The position numbers were made by a program, and so were the translations under genes. The notes under the pieces were generated by a model, which saw only the letters and a list, made by a program, of their open reading frames with translations, was not told the DNA's origin and made no database searches. A stretch of 64,000 nt of DNA from Pelistega ratti (GTDB lineage: Bacteria; Pseudomonadota; Gammaproteobacteria; Burkholderiales; Burkholderiaceae_B), in assembly GCF_009833965.1 (NCBI RefSeq), contig NZ_CP047165.1, forward strand, positions 248,001-312,000, in the 5' to 3' direction. Positions 1 through 8,797 of this stretch are shown here, piece by piece; the stretch's first letter is position 1; every line of letters starts with the position of its first letter.

Positions 1-165
1 ACACATTACTTTGCAGATCACTGTGGTATCAACCTTAATATTATGTTGCCCATGATAGAAAAAGCAGTTAATAAGGGATTATTAGATAGTGATCCTAATC
101 GCTTAAAGGCAACACCATTGGGATGGCGATACTTAAATGATTTACAAGAGATTTTCTTATTATAG
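1..165 (+). CDS. hemW: HemW, C-terminal fragment (heme chaperone / radical SAM, coproporphyrinogen oxidase-like)
   Basis: The window opens inside a gene; the last 54 codons are present and end in TAG at 163-165. The tail reads like the winged C-terminal end of HemW: a short helix region, then 'TPLGWRYLNDLQEIFLL', very close to the usual family ending (T-x-LG-x-R/Y-x-LNDL). HemW is a radical SAM protein that handles heme in the cytoplasm; the SAM domain lies upstream of the window, so this rests only on the tail. The next gene starts 11 bases after the stop and is probably co-transcribed. Confidence 0.7.
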   Translation, partial: THYFADHCGINLNIMLPMIEKAVNKGLLDSDPNRLKATPLGWRYLNDLQEIFLL

Positions 166-176
166 AGAAAAGTATT

Positions 177-938
177 ATGATTAAATTTGAGTTTTTAGGG
201 ACAGGAAGCTCATCGCAAGTGCCTGTTTATAATTGTTCATGTATAGCTTGTCAGCGTGCCGTCAATGATAGTCGTTATATTCGCCGTCCTGCAAGTGCGG
301 TGATAAGTGATACACAAGGGAAGTGGTTAATAGATAGTGGTCGTATGGATTTAACAATCCTCTTTGCTCCACAAGCATTAAAAGGTATTTTTCAAACCCA
401 TTATCATGCCGATCATGCACAAGGACTTTTACAATTACGATGGGGTGTTAATGTAAAGATTCCTGTCTATGGTCCTATAGATGAGGTAGGTTTTGCGGAT
501 TTGTATAAACACCCCGGGATATTAGATTTTCAAGCAGGCTTTGAACCCTTTGATATTCGTAATTTTGGTGATTTTTCGATGATGGCATTGCCGTTAGAGC
601 ATTCAAAACCGACAGTGGGTTATTTACTATCTACACCGAACGGGGAAAATCTGGTTTATCTTACGGATACTATTGGTTTACGAGAAGATGTTTTGCAGTT
701 TTTAGGGGCTATTCCCTTAAAGTATGCGGTTATAGATTGTTCTTATCCACCAGCGACTGAACCACGCAATCATAATGATTTAACGATGGCATTATCGCTG
801 TTGGAAGTGTTAGGCGCAGAGCAGAGTTTTCTAACACATATTGATCATAAGCTAGATGCTTATTTAATAGAAAATCCTGATGTATTACCTGAACATATTG
901 CTTTAGCTCAAGATGGAATGTCAGTTATCTTGAGGTAG
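177..938 (+). CDS. phnP: PhnP-like phosphoribosyl cyclic phosphodiesterase (metallo-beta-lactamase fold)
   Basis: 253 residues, the normal PhnP length. Seen: an N-terminal GTGSSSQVPVYNCSCIAC segment matching the structural zinc-binding start of PhnP (GTG..Q.P...C.C..C), the metal-binding THYHADH motif at residues 74-80, an RWGV/PVYGP core, the HSKPTVGYLL stretch and a late LTHIDHKLDAY motif. PhnP opens 5-phosphoribosyl 1,2-cyclic phosphate in the C-P lyase pathway. No other phn gene is in the window, so it may act here as a stand-alone cyclic-phosphodiesterase repair enzyme (inference). It lies 11 bases after hemW. Confidence 0.8.
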   Translation: MIKFEFLGTGSSSQVPVYNCSCIACQRAVNDSRYIRRPASAVISDTQGKWLIDSGRMDLTILFAPQALKGIFQTHYHADHAQGLLQLRWGVNVKIPVYGPIDEVGFADLYKHPGILDFQAGFEPFDIRNFGDFSMMALPLEHSKPTVGYLLSTPNGENLVYLTDTIGLREDVLQFLGAIPLKYAVIDCSYPPATEPRNHNDLTMALSLLEVLGAEQSFLTHIDHKLDAYLIENPDVLPEHIALAQDGMSVILR

Positions 939-1049
939 AGTAGGGGTAAGGGGGCTATTGTTTAAGGTTAATGAGCAAGTAAGAATAGGGATTTATAGAA
1001 TTTAATGAATAATAGTCGTTAATGAAATAATAGGGTCAGTAAAAATAAA

Positions 1050-1079
1050 TTGAACTTTATAAGAAAGTTATGTTAGAAT
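1050..1079 (+). promoter_or_regulatory. Putative sigma-70 promoter of tRNA-Pro
   Basis: TTGAAC (1050-1055), an 18-base spacer and TAGAAT (1074-1079); transcription would start near 1086, a few bases before the mature tRNA at 1094. The spacer holds a small AACTTT/AAAGTT inverted repeat. Assignment is by sequence match and position only. Confidence 0.5.
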
Positions 1080-1092
1080 AGCTCCTTTGTTG

Positions 1093-1170
<78 letters not shown>

Positions 1171-1394
1171 ATTTTGTTTATAAATATAAAAATAATTTAG
1201 TTATTTTAAAAATATTTTTTCAGTTTTCTATATAAAAGTTCTACAAAATATACTGTTGTGTGGCTTAGGTAGTTTTCATATTGTTCACAAAATTCGCTTT
1301 GTTATCAAATATTTTATGCTGTTAAAAATAGCGTTTTATCGTGTTAAAAATCATATAATAATTCATTAAGTTTGATAAGTATTTTAAGTATAAA

Positions 1395-1865
1395 ATGAAA
1401 GGTATTATTTTTCTAATAAGCTTGTTGATAAGCTCAACCGTATGGGCTACATCTTTTGTAGGATATGTTGTTGGTGTGTTGGATGGTGATACGATTGAAG
1501 TAATAGATAAGGATAAAAATCGTTTTAGAATACGCTTAAATCAAATTGATGCCCCTGAAAAATCACAGCCTTACGGTAAAAAAGCAAAGCAATTTTTATC
1601 AAATCTTATTTTTCAAAAACAAGTGATAATTAAATGGACAAAAAAAGATCGTTATCATCGAATTCTTGGTCAGGTATATCATCATCATCAAGATATTAAT
1701 TTATTGATGATACAAAATGGCTATGCGTGGGCTTATACGCGTTATTTGAAAGATGATTATTATTTACTTGCACAAAAAAGAGCAGAAAAAGAAAAGCTAG
1801 GATTATGGGCTAGCCATCAGCCTGCTATTGCACCATGGGAGTGGAGAAGAAATAAGAGAAAATAA
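1395..1865 (+). CDS. Secreted thermonuclease-family (SNase-like) nuclease
   Basis: 156 residues. A hydrophobic signal peptide covers roughly residues 1-19 (ending near VWA). The SNase domain follows: VLDGDTIEV, RIRLNQIDAPE (containing the catalytic Arg and Glu of the family), DRYHRILGQVY (second Arg), NLLMIQNGYAWAY and a GLWA near the end. The family cleaves DNA and RNA with Ca2+; with the signal peptide it should act in the periplasm or outside the cell. The basic tail (RRNKRK) fits nucleic-acid binding. It stands alone, with about 220 AT-rich bases on either side. The start is the first in-frame ATG before the signal peptide. Confidence 0.85.
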   Translation: MKGIIFLISLLISSTVWATSFVGYVVGVLDGDTIEVIDKDKNRFRIRLNQIDAPEKSQPYGKKAKQFLSNLIFQKQVIIKWTKKDRYHRILGQVYHHHQDINLLMIQNGYAWAYTRYLKDDYYLLAQKRAEKEKLGLWASHQPAIAPWEWRRNKRK

Positions 1866-2086
1866 ATAATTGAGTTTCTGTCTCTTAAATTAAAAAATTA
1901 TCTACTACCCGTATATTTAACAGTAAGCTCATACAAAAAATATTTTAAATATTATTTAAATTTCATTTATATGTAAAAATTATTGAATACTATTCAATAA
2001 CGTAATGAATAAAACAAGGTTTATCCCTTATTCTTCCTAAAGATATAATACTGCTGAGTTTGATATTTTAGATATGAGGAATCAAT

Positions 2087-3187
2087 ATGAAGAAATCTTC
2101 ATTACTTTTAGCGGTATTGTCATTAGCGGTATTAGTAGGGTGTCAGCATATCCCTTCATCTACTTTATATATCGAAAAACAAGGTAGTTTTACGGTTGGT
2201 GGACGTTATATTACGCATAAAGGGACTTTTTCAGCAGAAAACTTTATCTCCCCTGAAGGACAGCGTGCTTATGGTGATTTTGCTTATGTCAATTATCAAA
2301 TACCTGTTAATGCCAAACCCTATCCACTTATCTTCCAACATGGGGGTGCGCAATCAAAACGAACTTGGGAAAGTACAGTAGATGGTCGTGAAGGGTTTAA
2401 TAATCTCTTTTTAAGAAAAGGTTATAGTGTTTATTTACTGGATCAGCCGCGTAGTGGTGAGTCTAATCTTTCTACTGAAGCACTAGATCCAGCGACACCT
2501 TGGGCAAGTAATCCAATGTATGGTGATAAAACATTCTATATTCTATCGCGTATAGGGCATTATGATCAACAAGGTAATCCTGTTCCCAATGCACAATTTC
2601 CTGTTGGAGAAAGTTATTATCAAGCATTTCAGCAAAGCTGGTCGGTGGGTTCAGGACCACTGGATAATGATTTAAATGCCGATGTATTAGTACAACTCAC
2701 TAATCAAACAGAGGGAGCGATATTGGTAACGCACTCTATGGGGGGTACGATTGGTTGGCGTGCGGCTATTCGGAGCGATAAGGTAAAAGCTATTGTAGCG
2801 TATGAACCGGGTGGTACACCTTTTATCTTCCCTGAAACAGAAATGCCTACTATTACAAAAGCACGTTTTGAACATTTATCGGCAACAGCAATGGGTGTTC
2901 CTATGAATGACTTTTTAAAATTAACCCAAATTCCAATCGTATTGTATTACGGTGATTATATTCAGCTTGGGTCAGAGAATGTTGGTGAGGATAAATGGGG
3001 AACAGAGTTTGCAATGGCAAAACAGTTTGTGGATGCAATTAATAGACATGGTGGTGATGCGACTTTAGTGCATTTACCAACAATGGGTATTCATGGTAAT
3101 TCACATTTTTTAATGGGTGAAAAAAATAACCAACGATTAGCCGATTTAATGGAAAAATGGTTAAAAGAAAAAGGTTTAGATAAGTAG
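2087..3187 (+). CDS. Alpha/beta-fold hydrolase, predicted lipoprotein esterase
   Basis: 366 residues. The N-terminus is a lipoprotein signal (hydrophobic stretch then LVGC, Cys19 to be lipidated). The hydrolase fold is visible: an HGGAQSKRTWE oxyanion-side motif, the nucleophile elbow THSMGGTIGW (Ser in H-S-M-G-G) and a late GIHGNSHFLM carrying the likely catalytic His. Family members are esterases of unknown substrate, placed in the periplasm or outer membrane by the lipobox. A good ribosome site (GAGG) precedes the ATG. It is monocistronic, with a porin gene downstream after about 255 bases. Confidence 0.75.
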   Translation: MKKSSLLLAVLSLAVLVGCQHIPSSTLYIEKQGSFTVGGRYITHKGTFSAENFISPEGQRAYGDFAYVNYQIPVNAKPYPLIFQHGGAQSKRTWESTVDGREGFNNLFLRKGYSVYLLDQPRSGESNLSTEALDPATPWASNPMYGDKTFYILSRIGHYDQQGNPVPNAQFPVGESYYQAFQQSWSVGSGPLDNDLNADVLVQLTNQTEGAILVTHSMGGTIGWRAAIRSDKVKAIVAYEPGGTPFIFPETEMPTITKARFEHLSATAMGVPMNDFLKLTQIPIVLYYGDYIQLGSENVGEDKWGTEFAMAKQFVDAINRHGGDATLVHLPTMGIHGNSHFLMGEKNNQRLADLMEKWLKEKGLDK

Positions 3188-3442
3188 GATTTTGTATATT
3201 TTGCTATAGCGTGAAAGAACGGGGTGGTTTATCTGTTCTATGTTGAAATTTACATATTTAGAATGATTAAAACTGCCTCTTTTTTTGTCTTACTGATTTG
3301 TCAAATAGTTTACGTAATGAGTAAAAGAACCGTTATAGCGCTTAATGATTGAACTAAAAAGAGTCGCTAAATTGGACTTATCCATAGTATCAATTTGGCT
3401 ACTTATTCTCTCTCTATCACTATATTATTACGATTATTCTTA

Positions 3443-4528
3443 ATGAAAAAACTATTCCTTTCTTCTTTTTATGTCTTTTGTTTGACACCAACATATGCGC
3501 TGACTTTAGTAGAAACAGGGCAGACTAAAGTAGAATTAACTGGATCACTTAGAGTGAATGTCAGTGGTTCATCTACTCGAACAGAATTTGCGGATGGTAC
3601 TACTCAACGAGTAAGCCGTTCACCGGCTTTTACAAATGACAGTTCACGTTTTGGGTTTAAATTAACACAAAATTTAATGAATGGATTTTATGCGGTAGGG
3701 AATGTAGAGTGGCGTTTTAGGGGTACATCCGATTCAAGACATAATTTTGATGATATTTATACGCGCCAATTAAATGCTGGTATTGGACATCTACAATATG
3801 GTGAATTGCTATATGGCAATATATTATCCATTGCTGATGAGGTCAGACGGACAGACTTGGCAAATGATTTGACGATATCCTATCCTTTATTGCCTGCACT
3901 GCACCGTAGAATTTTACAATATACTAATGCGATTGATCCTGTACGGATAGGGATATTTTATGGAGGAGAAAGTAAACGTAATGGTTTAGGGTTAGATTTA
4001 ACGAATCACCGTAAAAATGTATGGGGTACAGGTATTATTTATACCCATCAGATTAATGAGTCTAATAGTATTAAAATTTCTTCAGGATTGGTGAGAGAGC
4101 AGTTTTATCACCGTCAAGCAGGGGGCAAATATACCATACAGACCTATGCCGTAGGGGCAAGTTATATTTATCGAGATACAACAATAGCGATAGATTGGGA
4201 ACAGCGAAAAACTAAAGATCAAATAATGAGCCATGATAAGCGATTAGAGAATGATATTCGGTTTGCACTTGTTCAGCAACTTACGCCGAGATGGCGAGTA
4301 TATGGGCAATACGGACGTAGTTTACATAAATTTCATCGTCCCATAGGCAGTCATACACGAGAGACTGGCTATCGTTATACGATCGGTACAGATTATTTTG
4401 TTATTCCTCAGTATGTGCGTGCATTTGTTGAGTTTCGTCAGGATTACCGTAAGCACTATACTAACCAGATTTTTCAACGAAAGGTTAAAGAGCAGATAAC
4501 AGCAGTGGGTGTGCGTGTTTATTGGTAA
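3443..4528 (+). CDS. Outer-membrane porin (Gram-negative general porin type)
   Basis: 362 residues when started at ATG 3443, which gives a clean signal peptide (MKKLFLSSFYVFCLTPTYA). The mature part is rich in alternating hydrophobic/aromatic beta-strands and shows porin landmarks: VELTGSLRVNVSGS near the start, SRFGFKLTQNLMNGFYAVGNVEWRF (read in parts), GELLYGN, YTHQINESNSIKISSGL, and an aromatic final residue (VRVYW) typical of BamA-recognised barrels. It should form a trimeric diffusion pore in the outer membrane. A longer reading from 3395 would add a segment with no signal character and is rejected. Confidence 0.8.
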   Translation: MKKLFLSSFYVFCLTPTYALTLVETGQTKVELTGSLRVNVSGSSTRTEFADGTTQRVSRSPAFTNDSSRFGFKLTQNLMNGFYAVGNVEWRFRGTSDSRHNFDDIYTRQLNAGIGHLQYGELLYGNILSIADEVRRTDLANDLTISYPLLPALHRRILQYTNAIDPVRIGIFYGGESKRNGLGLDLTNHRKNVWGTGIIYTHQINESNSIKISSGLVREQFYHRQAGGKYTIQTYAVGASYIYRDTTIAIDWEQRKTKDQIMSHDKRLENDIRFALVQQLTPRWRVYGQYGRSLHKFHRPIGSHTRETGYRYTIGTDYFVIPQYVRAFVEFRQDYRKHYTNQIFQRKVKEQITAVGVRVYW

Positions 4529-4626
4529 GTAGGTGATAGGGATAATTAGTCTATAAGCTGTTATGAAGGATTTTTAGGTGTATAAGATAAGGAAGATTAT
4601 TAACTCAATAAACATTCACTTAATAA

Positions 4627-4659
4627 AAAAGGCTTTACCCTTAAAGAGTAAAGCCTTTT
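4627..4659. terminator. Bidirectional hairpin terminator
   Basis: A perfect 12-bp stem: AAAAGGCTTTAC (4627-4638) pairs with GTAAAGCCTTTT (4648-4659) across a 9-base loop, with a T-rich run downstream on the plus strand and A-rich bases on the other side. It lies between the porin (+) and the aldo/keto reductase remnant (-) and can serve both. Confidence 0.75.
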
Positions 4660-4668
4660 ATTTTTTGT

Positions 4669-4923
4669 TTATTTTGCTTCTGAAAAATTTAATATCGCTT
4701 CAGGTAAGCGTAAACCTACTATTTCAATGGTTTCTAATTCTTGATGAAATTGTGTGAGTTCATCTGCTGTTAATTGTATATCATCTGCACCTAAGTTATC
4801 TAATAAATGGTGTACTTTTGTTGTACCGGGGATAGGAACAATAAAGGGTTTTTGTGCCATTAACCATGCTAGGGCGGTTAAACCACCTGTTTTTAATAAA
4901 TGACGTTTAGCATGATTGACCAT
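4669..4923 (-). pseudogene. Aldo/keto reductase, C-terminal remnant
   Basis: 84 codons. Residues 14-84 read as the end of an aldo/keto reductase: TALAWLMAQKPFIVPIPGTTK is the conserved NADP-binding strand and loop, followed by the family's NLGADDIQLTADEL helix. A full enzyme is about 320 residues; the catalytic Asp, Tyr, Lys and His lie in the missing N-terminal three quarters, and the 229 bases upstream do not encode them in any frame. The first eleven codons look unrelated. This is a truncated remnant unlikely to be active; whether the short frame is still translated is unknown. Confidence 0.7.
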
Positions 4924-5152
4924 TTTTTATTCCTGATAAAGATGGATAATGGTTTATTGTAAAGTGAAAAGCGTATTTTGATTAAGTAGGAAAAATGGGA
5001 TAGGTTGTTGAATGAAATTCAATAAAAATATTAAAAACTTATAGATTTTTATACTAAATATTCTGTTCTATTTTTCGGGTATTATAAAAATGATAGTAAA
5101 ATTTATTAAAATTCAAGATAAGGCAAAAAATTATTGACTGATAGGATATGAA

Positions 5153-7201
5153 ATGGCGAAAAAATCAATACAATCTATTGAGCCTAATATTGCAGATTTA
5201 GCGAATGGCTGGTTGAAAAAATATAAATTAGATTACAAATTAGAACAAGAGTCACTTAATGATGAAATTGATAAAGCGTTGAAGGATTATTTTTCTAAAA
5301 ATGGTGGTGTGGGGGCAAATCGTCCTGATGTAAAGTTGTTGTTACAGACTGCCAATATGGAATATTATCCCATTTTGATCGAATACAAAGGCTATGGTGA
5401 CAAATTGGTCAAATTAGATGCCGAAGGCAATGTGGATAATCGTACGGTGAAAAATGAACCGAATTTTAAACATATCAATGGCTATGCGGTTAATGGTGCT
5501 GTGCATTATGCCAATGCATTACTCCATCACACTAGTTACACGGATATTATCGCTATAGGTATGACAGGCGAGAAAAATGAAAAGGGTGAAATTCGTCATC
5601 AAATCGGGGTTTATTATGTTTCTAAATCCAACCTTGGAGTGGGGCAAAAAGTTGGAGATTTTACCGATTTTTCTTTTCTCACCAAAGAAAATTTTGATGA
5701 TTTTATTGTACAGGTTAAGCAACTTACACTTTCTCCAGAAGAATTAGAAAAAATCAAAGAAAAGCGTGAAAAAGAAATTGACTCCAGTCTAACCAAACTC
5801 AATAATGATATTTACCAAAACGAAAAAGGCTTAGGTGAAAATGACCGTGTTTATCTTGTTGCTGCATCAATTATTGCGACACTGGGAGTGGCAGGTAAAG
5901 TAAAACCGCTAGAAAAATCCGATTTAAAATCCTCGGAAGAAGAGGGTAATCGAGATGGCGATATTATTATTCGTAAAATCAATGCCTTTTTTAATGAAAA
6001 ACAATTACCGAAAGATAAAAAAGAGTTAATTATTCGTACTCTGTCTAATACACTTTTAACTGATAATATCAATAAACCACAAAATGGTGAAAGTCAGCTT
6101 AAACGGGTATTTACCAAAATTGTTGATGATTTGGGAATTTATTACAAAATTGGTTTGACAACAGATTTTACTGGTAAGCTGTTTAATGAAATGTACTCTT
6201 GGCTTGGTTTTACCCAAGACAAACTCAACGATGTGGTTTTAACGCCGTCTTATGTGGCAACTTTATTGGTTAAATTGGCTAGAGTGAATAAAGATAGCTA
6301 TGTTTGGGACTTTGCTACAGGCTCAGCAGGGCTATTGGTTGCTGCAATGAATGAAATGCTTAGAGATGCCAAAGCCACTATTCAATCGCCTGAAGAACTA
6401 CGCAAAAAGGAAGCTCATATTAAAGCTAAACAACTGTTGGGTTTAGAACTGCTTTCTAGCGTTTATATGCTTGCTATTTTAAATATGATTATGATGGGTG
6501 ACGGTAGTTCAAATATCATTAATAAAAACTCATTGACTGATTTTGATGGTAAATATGGTTTTGGTAATACTCATGATAAATTCCCTGCAGATGCTTTTAT
6601 TCTGAATCCGCCTTATTCTGTTACAGGCAATGGTATGAACTTTGTGGAAACCGCATTGAATATGATGAACAAAGGCTATGCAGCAGTTATTGTTCAAAAT
6701 TCAGCAGGTAGTGGTAAAGCAAAAGAAATCAATCAACGTATTTTGCAAAAACATACTTTGCTTGCCAGTATTAAAATGCCAATTGATTTATTTATTGGTA
6801 AATCAAGTGTGCAGACAAATATTTATGTATTTAAAGTAGGTGAAAGACATGAAAAAGATGAATTAGTTAAATTTATTGATTTTTCTAATGATGGCTATAC
6901 TCGTACTAATCGTAAAAAAGCGAGTAATAATTTAAAAGATACAGATAATGCCCGTGAGCGTTATCAGGAAGTAGTAGATTTAGTCCGTTTTGGTGAAAGA
7001 AAATTAAAATTATTTACTAAGAACGAATATTATGAAAATACTATTGACCCGACAAATGGAGCAGACTGGAACCAAATCGCCCCGATAGACACTAAGCCAA
7101 CGCTTGAGGATTTTAAAAAAACTGTTAGTGATTATTTAGCGTGGGAAGTAGCAAATATTCTGAAACAACAAGGTTCAAGTAATGAACATTTGGGAAAATA
7201 G
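5153..7201 (+). CDS. BcgI-type restriction-modification subunit: PD-(D/E)xK nuclease fused to N6-adenine DNA methylase
   Basis: 682 residues. An N-terminal nuclease module (about 40-200) carries a PD-(D/E)xK signature: P58-D59 and E77-Y-K79. After a helical linker comes an N6-methylase: AdoMet motif I DFATGSAG (from D386) and catalytic motif IV NPPY (485-488). This order, the length and the following specificity gene match type IIB systems such as BcgI, where A subunits both cut and methylate and need a B subunit for target recognition. It protects against foreign DNA in the cytoplasm. The stop is followed after 20 bases by the specificity subunit. A plain type I HsdM is less likely because of the N-terminal nuclease motif and the absence of an hsdR. 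Confidence 0.8.
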   Translation: MAKKSIQSIEPNIADLANGWLKKYKLDYKLEQESLNDEIDKALKDYFSKNGGVGANRPDVKLLLQTANMEYYPILIEYKGYGDKLVKLDAEGNVDNRTVKNEPNFKHINGYAVNGAVHYANALLHHTSYTDIIAIGMTGEKNEKGEIRHQIGVYYVSKSNLGVGQKVGDFTDFSFLTKENFDDFIVQVKQLTLSPEELEKIKEKREKEIDSSLTKLNNDIYQNEKGLGENDRVYLVAASIIATLGVAGKVKPLEKSDLKSSEEEGNRDGDIIIRKINAFFNEKQLPKDKKELIIRTLSNTLLTDNINKPQNGESQLKRVFTKIVDDLGIYYKIGLTTDFTGKLFNEMYSWLGFTQDKLNDVVLTPSYVATLLVKLARVNKDSYVWDFATGSAGLLVAAMNEMLRDAKATIQSPEELRKKEAHIKAKQLLGLELLSSVYMLAILNMIMMGDGSSNIINKNSLTDFDGKYGFGNTHDKFPADAFILNPPYSVTGNGMNFVETALNMMNKGYAAVIVQNSAGSGKAKEINQRILQKHTLLASIKMPIDLFIGKSSVQTNIYVFKVGERHEKDELVKFIDFSNDGYTRTNRKKASNNLKDTDNARERYQEVVDLVRFGERKLKLFTKNEYYENTIDPTNGADWNQIAPIDTKPTLEDFKKTVSDYLAWEVANILKQQGSSNEHLGK

Positions 7202-7221
7202 AAGCCCATTTAGCACAAGAA

Positions 7222-8331
7222 TTGCAACAAGTTAAATGGGCAGAGTTTGAGTTGCAGGATATTTTTGAAGTAAAATCGTCTAAAAAAAGATTTGATGCAA
7301 ATAAAATACAACTTGTTGATATTGGGTATCCTTATGTAGTGAGAATTGCCAGTAATAATGGAATTAGAGGATTCTTAGATGAAGATGAAGAGTACTTAAA
7401 TGATGGAAATACTATTTCATTTGGACAAGATACAGCAACAATGTTCTATCAAGAAAAGCCTTATTTTACTGGCGATAAAATTAAAATTCTCAAATGCAAA
7501 ACAGATAAGTTTAATAAAAAGAACGCTCAGTTCTTTATTCCTATGATGAGCCGAGCATTTAGTTCTTTTTCTTGGGGAAGTTCAAGTTTCAGTGAAGAGG
7601 TGATTAAAGATCAATGTTTTTCTTTACCAATAAAATCAGATCAATCTTTAGAAAAAATAGATCAGATTAATTTTGATTTTATGGAAAATTTTATCACCCA
7701 GCTCGAGGCGTACCGCCTCTCGCAGCTCGAGGCGTACCTCTTGGTTACTGGATTGAAAGATTACCAACTAACAATAGAAGAAGAGCAGGTGCTGGTGGAT
7801 TTCCAAAATGGGAAATTCAAATGGCAAGAATATAATTTACAAAAGCTATTTGGTAAATCGACACGAGGAAAACGTTTAAAAAGTGCGGATAGAATTGATG
7901 GAAATTTACCTTTTGTTACTGCAGGTGAGGCGGATACAGGTATTTCTGCATTTATTGGTAATGCGGTAGAGATCTTCAAAGCAAATACCACAACCATTGA
8001 TATGTTTGGTTCTGCAAAATATCGTAACTATGATTATGGCGGAGATGATCATATTGCTGTTGTACATACCGAGAAGTTAAATAAATTTGCCTCTATTTTT
8101 GTTACATCGGCAATACATAAAGCATCATATACTGGGAAATTTAGTTATTCTCGCAATTTTTATGCTAAAGATGCTGATGAGTTAAATATCTTCTTACCTG
8201 AAGGTAGTGATGAACCTGATTACCAAACCATGCAAACGCTCATTTCTGCCGTGCAAAAATTAGTGATTAAAGAAGTGGTACGTTATGCCGATAATAAAAT
8301 TGCTATAACAAAACAGATTATTGATAAATAA
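7222..8331 (+). CDS. Specificity (target-recognition) subunit of the BcgI-type system
   Basis: 369 residues from a TTG start, the only usable start after an in-frame TGA at 7183-7185. Two target-recognition domains are visible: the first begins WAEFELQDIFEVKSSK, the second KWQEYNLQKLFGKSTRG, each followed by the usual strand pattern of HsdS/BcgI-B proteins. Between them lies a helical linker containing an 8-residue repeat (QLEAYRLS QLEAYLLV). The subunit directs the methylase-nuclease to a bipartite DNA site. Codons upstream of the TTG (7201-7221) also look coding, so the true start may have been disturbed by a small indel. The 3' end is followed by a strong terminator. Confidence 0.75.
   Translation: MQQVKWAEFELQDIFEVKSSKKRFDANKIQLVDIGYPYVVRIASNNGIRGFLDEDEEYLNDGNTISFGQDTATMFYQEKPYFTGDKIKILKCKTDKFNKKNAQFFIPMMSRAFSSFSWGSSSFSEEVIKDQCFSLPIKSDQSLEKIDQINFDFMENFITQLEAYRLSQLEAYLLVTGLKDYQLTIEEEQVLVDFQNGKFKWQEYNLQKLFGKSTRGKRLKSADRIDGNLPFVTAGEADTGISAFIGNAVEIFKANTTTIDMFGSAKYRNYDYGGDDHIAVVHTEKLNKFASIFVTSAIHKASYTGKFSYSRNFYAKDADELNIFLPEGSDEPDYQTMQTLISAVQKLVIKEVVRYADNKIAITKQIIDK
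7699..7738 (+). repeat. GC-rich 24-base direct repeat in the linker of the specificity gene
   Basis: CAGCTCGAGGCGTACC occurs at 7699-7714 and again at 7723-7738, a period of 24 bases (8 residues, QLEAYRLS/QLEAYLLV). The block is strikingly GC-rich inside an AT-rich gene and contains the inverted repeat GAGGCG-TAC-CGCCTC (7705-7719). It lies between the two recognition domains, where repeat number sets the spacing of the half-sites in other type I/IIB subunits. Confidence 0.85.
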
Positions 8332-8358
8332 ATCAATTTTATAATATTGATAAAAATA

Positions 8359-8390
8359 AAGCGGTTAATTTTGTAAAAAATTAACCGCTT
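8359..8390 (+). terminator. Hairpin terminator of the restriction-modification operon
   Basis: A perfect 14-bp stem, AAGCGGTTAATTTT (8359-8372) with AAAATTAACCGCTT (8377-8390), loop GTAA. It begins 28 bases after the specificity-gene stop. The trailing T run is short. Confidence 0.75.
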
Positions 8391-8428
8391 CTTAATTTAC
8401 GATTAGGCTTATTAAAAATTTTATTATA

Positions 8429-8458
8429 TTGACAAATCTAGTTTTATAGATATATAAT
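8429..8458 (+). promoter_or_regulatory. arsR promoter with internal ArsR-type operator
   Basis: TTGACA (8429-8434), 18-base spacer, TATAAT (8453-8458): a perfect consensus pair. The spacer is filled by the inverted repeat ATCTA-N6-TAGAT (8436-8451), positioned so that a bound repressor would block RNA polymerase. The start point expected about 7 bases after TATAAT falls on the A of the arsR ATG (8465). Confidence 0.7.
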
Positions 8459-8464
8459 AAAAAA

Positions 8465-8776
8465 ATGGAAACACTAGATATTTTTAAAGCTCTTTCAAAT
8501 GAGTACCGTTTACAGATGTTGTTATGGTTAAAAAATCCTCAACAGCATTTTACAGCAAAGCAACTAGAGTCAGAAGCTGTTAATTTTGATGGCGGTGTTT
8601 GTGTGGGTTCTATTACAGAAAAAGCAGGATTGGCACAATCAGTTGTTTCTAGCTATTTAAATGCTTTAAAACAAGTGGGATTAGTTGAAACTCAACGAGT
8701 GGGGAAGTGGACGTATTATCGTTATAATGCCTCTGCTATTAACCAGTTCATAGAAAATTTGTATCAGCAGTTATAA
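8465..8776 (+). CDS. ArsR-family winged-helix transcriptional regulator
   Basis: 103 residues with the compact ArsR/SmtB fold: an N-terminal FKALSNEYRLQMLLWL helix, a recognition region GLAQSVVSSYLNALKQVGLV, and a wing TQRVGKWTYYRYN. No CxC metal site of the classic ArsR type is visible, although there is a single Cys in GGVCVGS; the ligand is unknown. No ribosome-binding site precedes the ATG, and the promoter geometry puts the transcript start on it, so the mRNA is probably leaderless. The same operator lies before the downstream arginase-family gene, so the protein likely represses both itself and that gene. Confidence 0.8.
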   Translation: METLDIFKALSNEYRLQMLLWLKNPQQHFTAKQLESEAVNFDGGVCVGSITEKAGLAQSVVSSYLNALKQVGLVETQRVGKWTYYRYNASAINQFIENLYQQL

Positions 8777-8797
8777 AGCAAGTCGATATTTTTTATT

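Noticed and set aside
293..301. AAGTGCGGT, identical to the Pasteurellaceae DNA uptake word; again at 32524-32532
   Set aside because: Only these occurrences were noticed, both inside coding genes; far below the about one per kb expected if it were a true uptake signal, and the gene order is betaproteobacterial.
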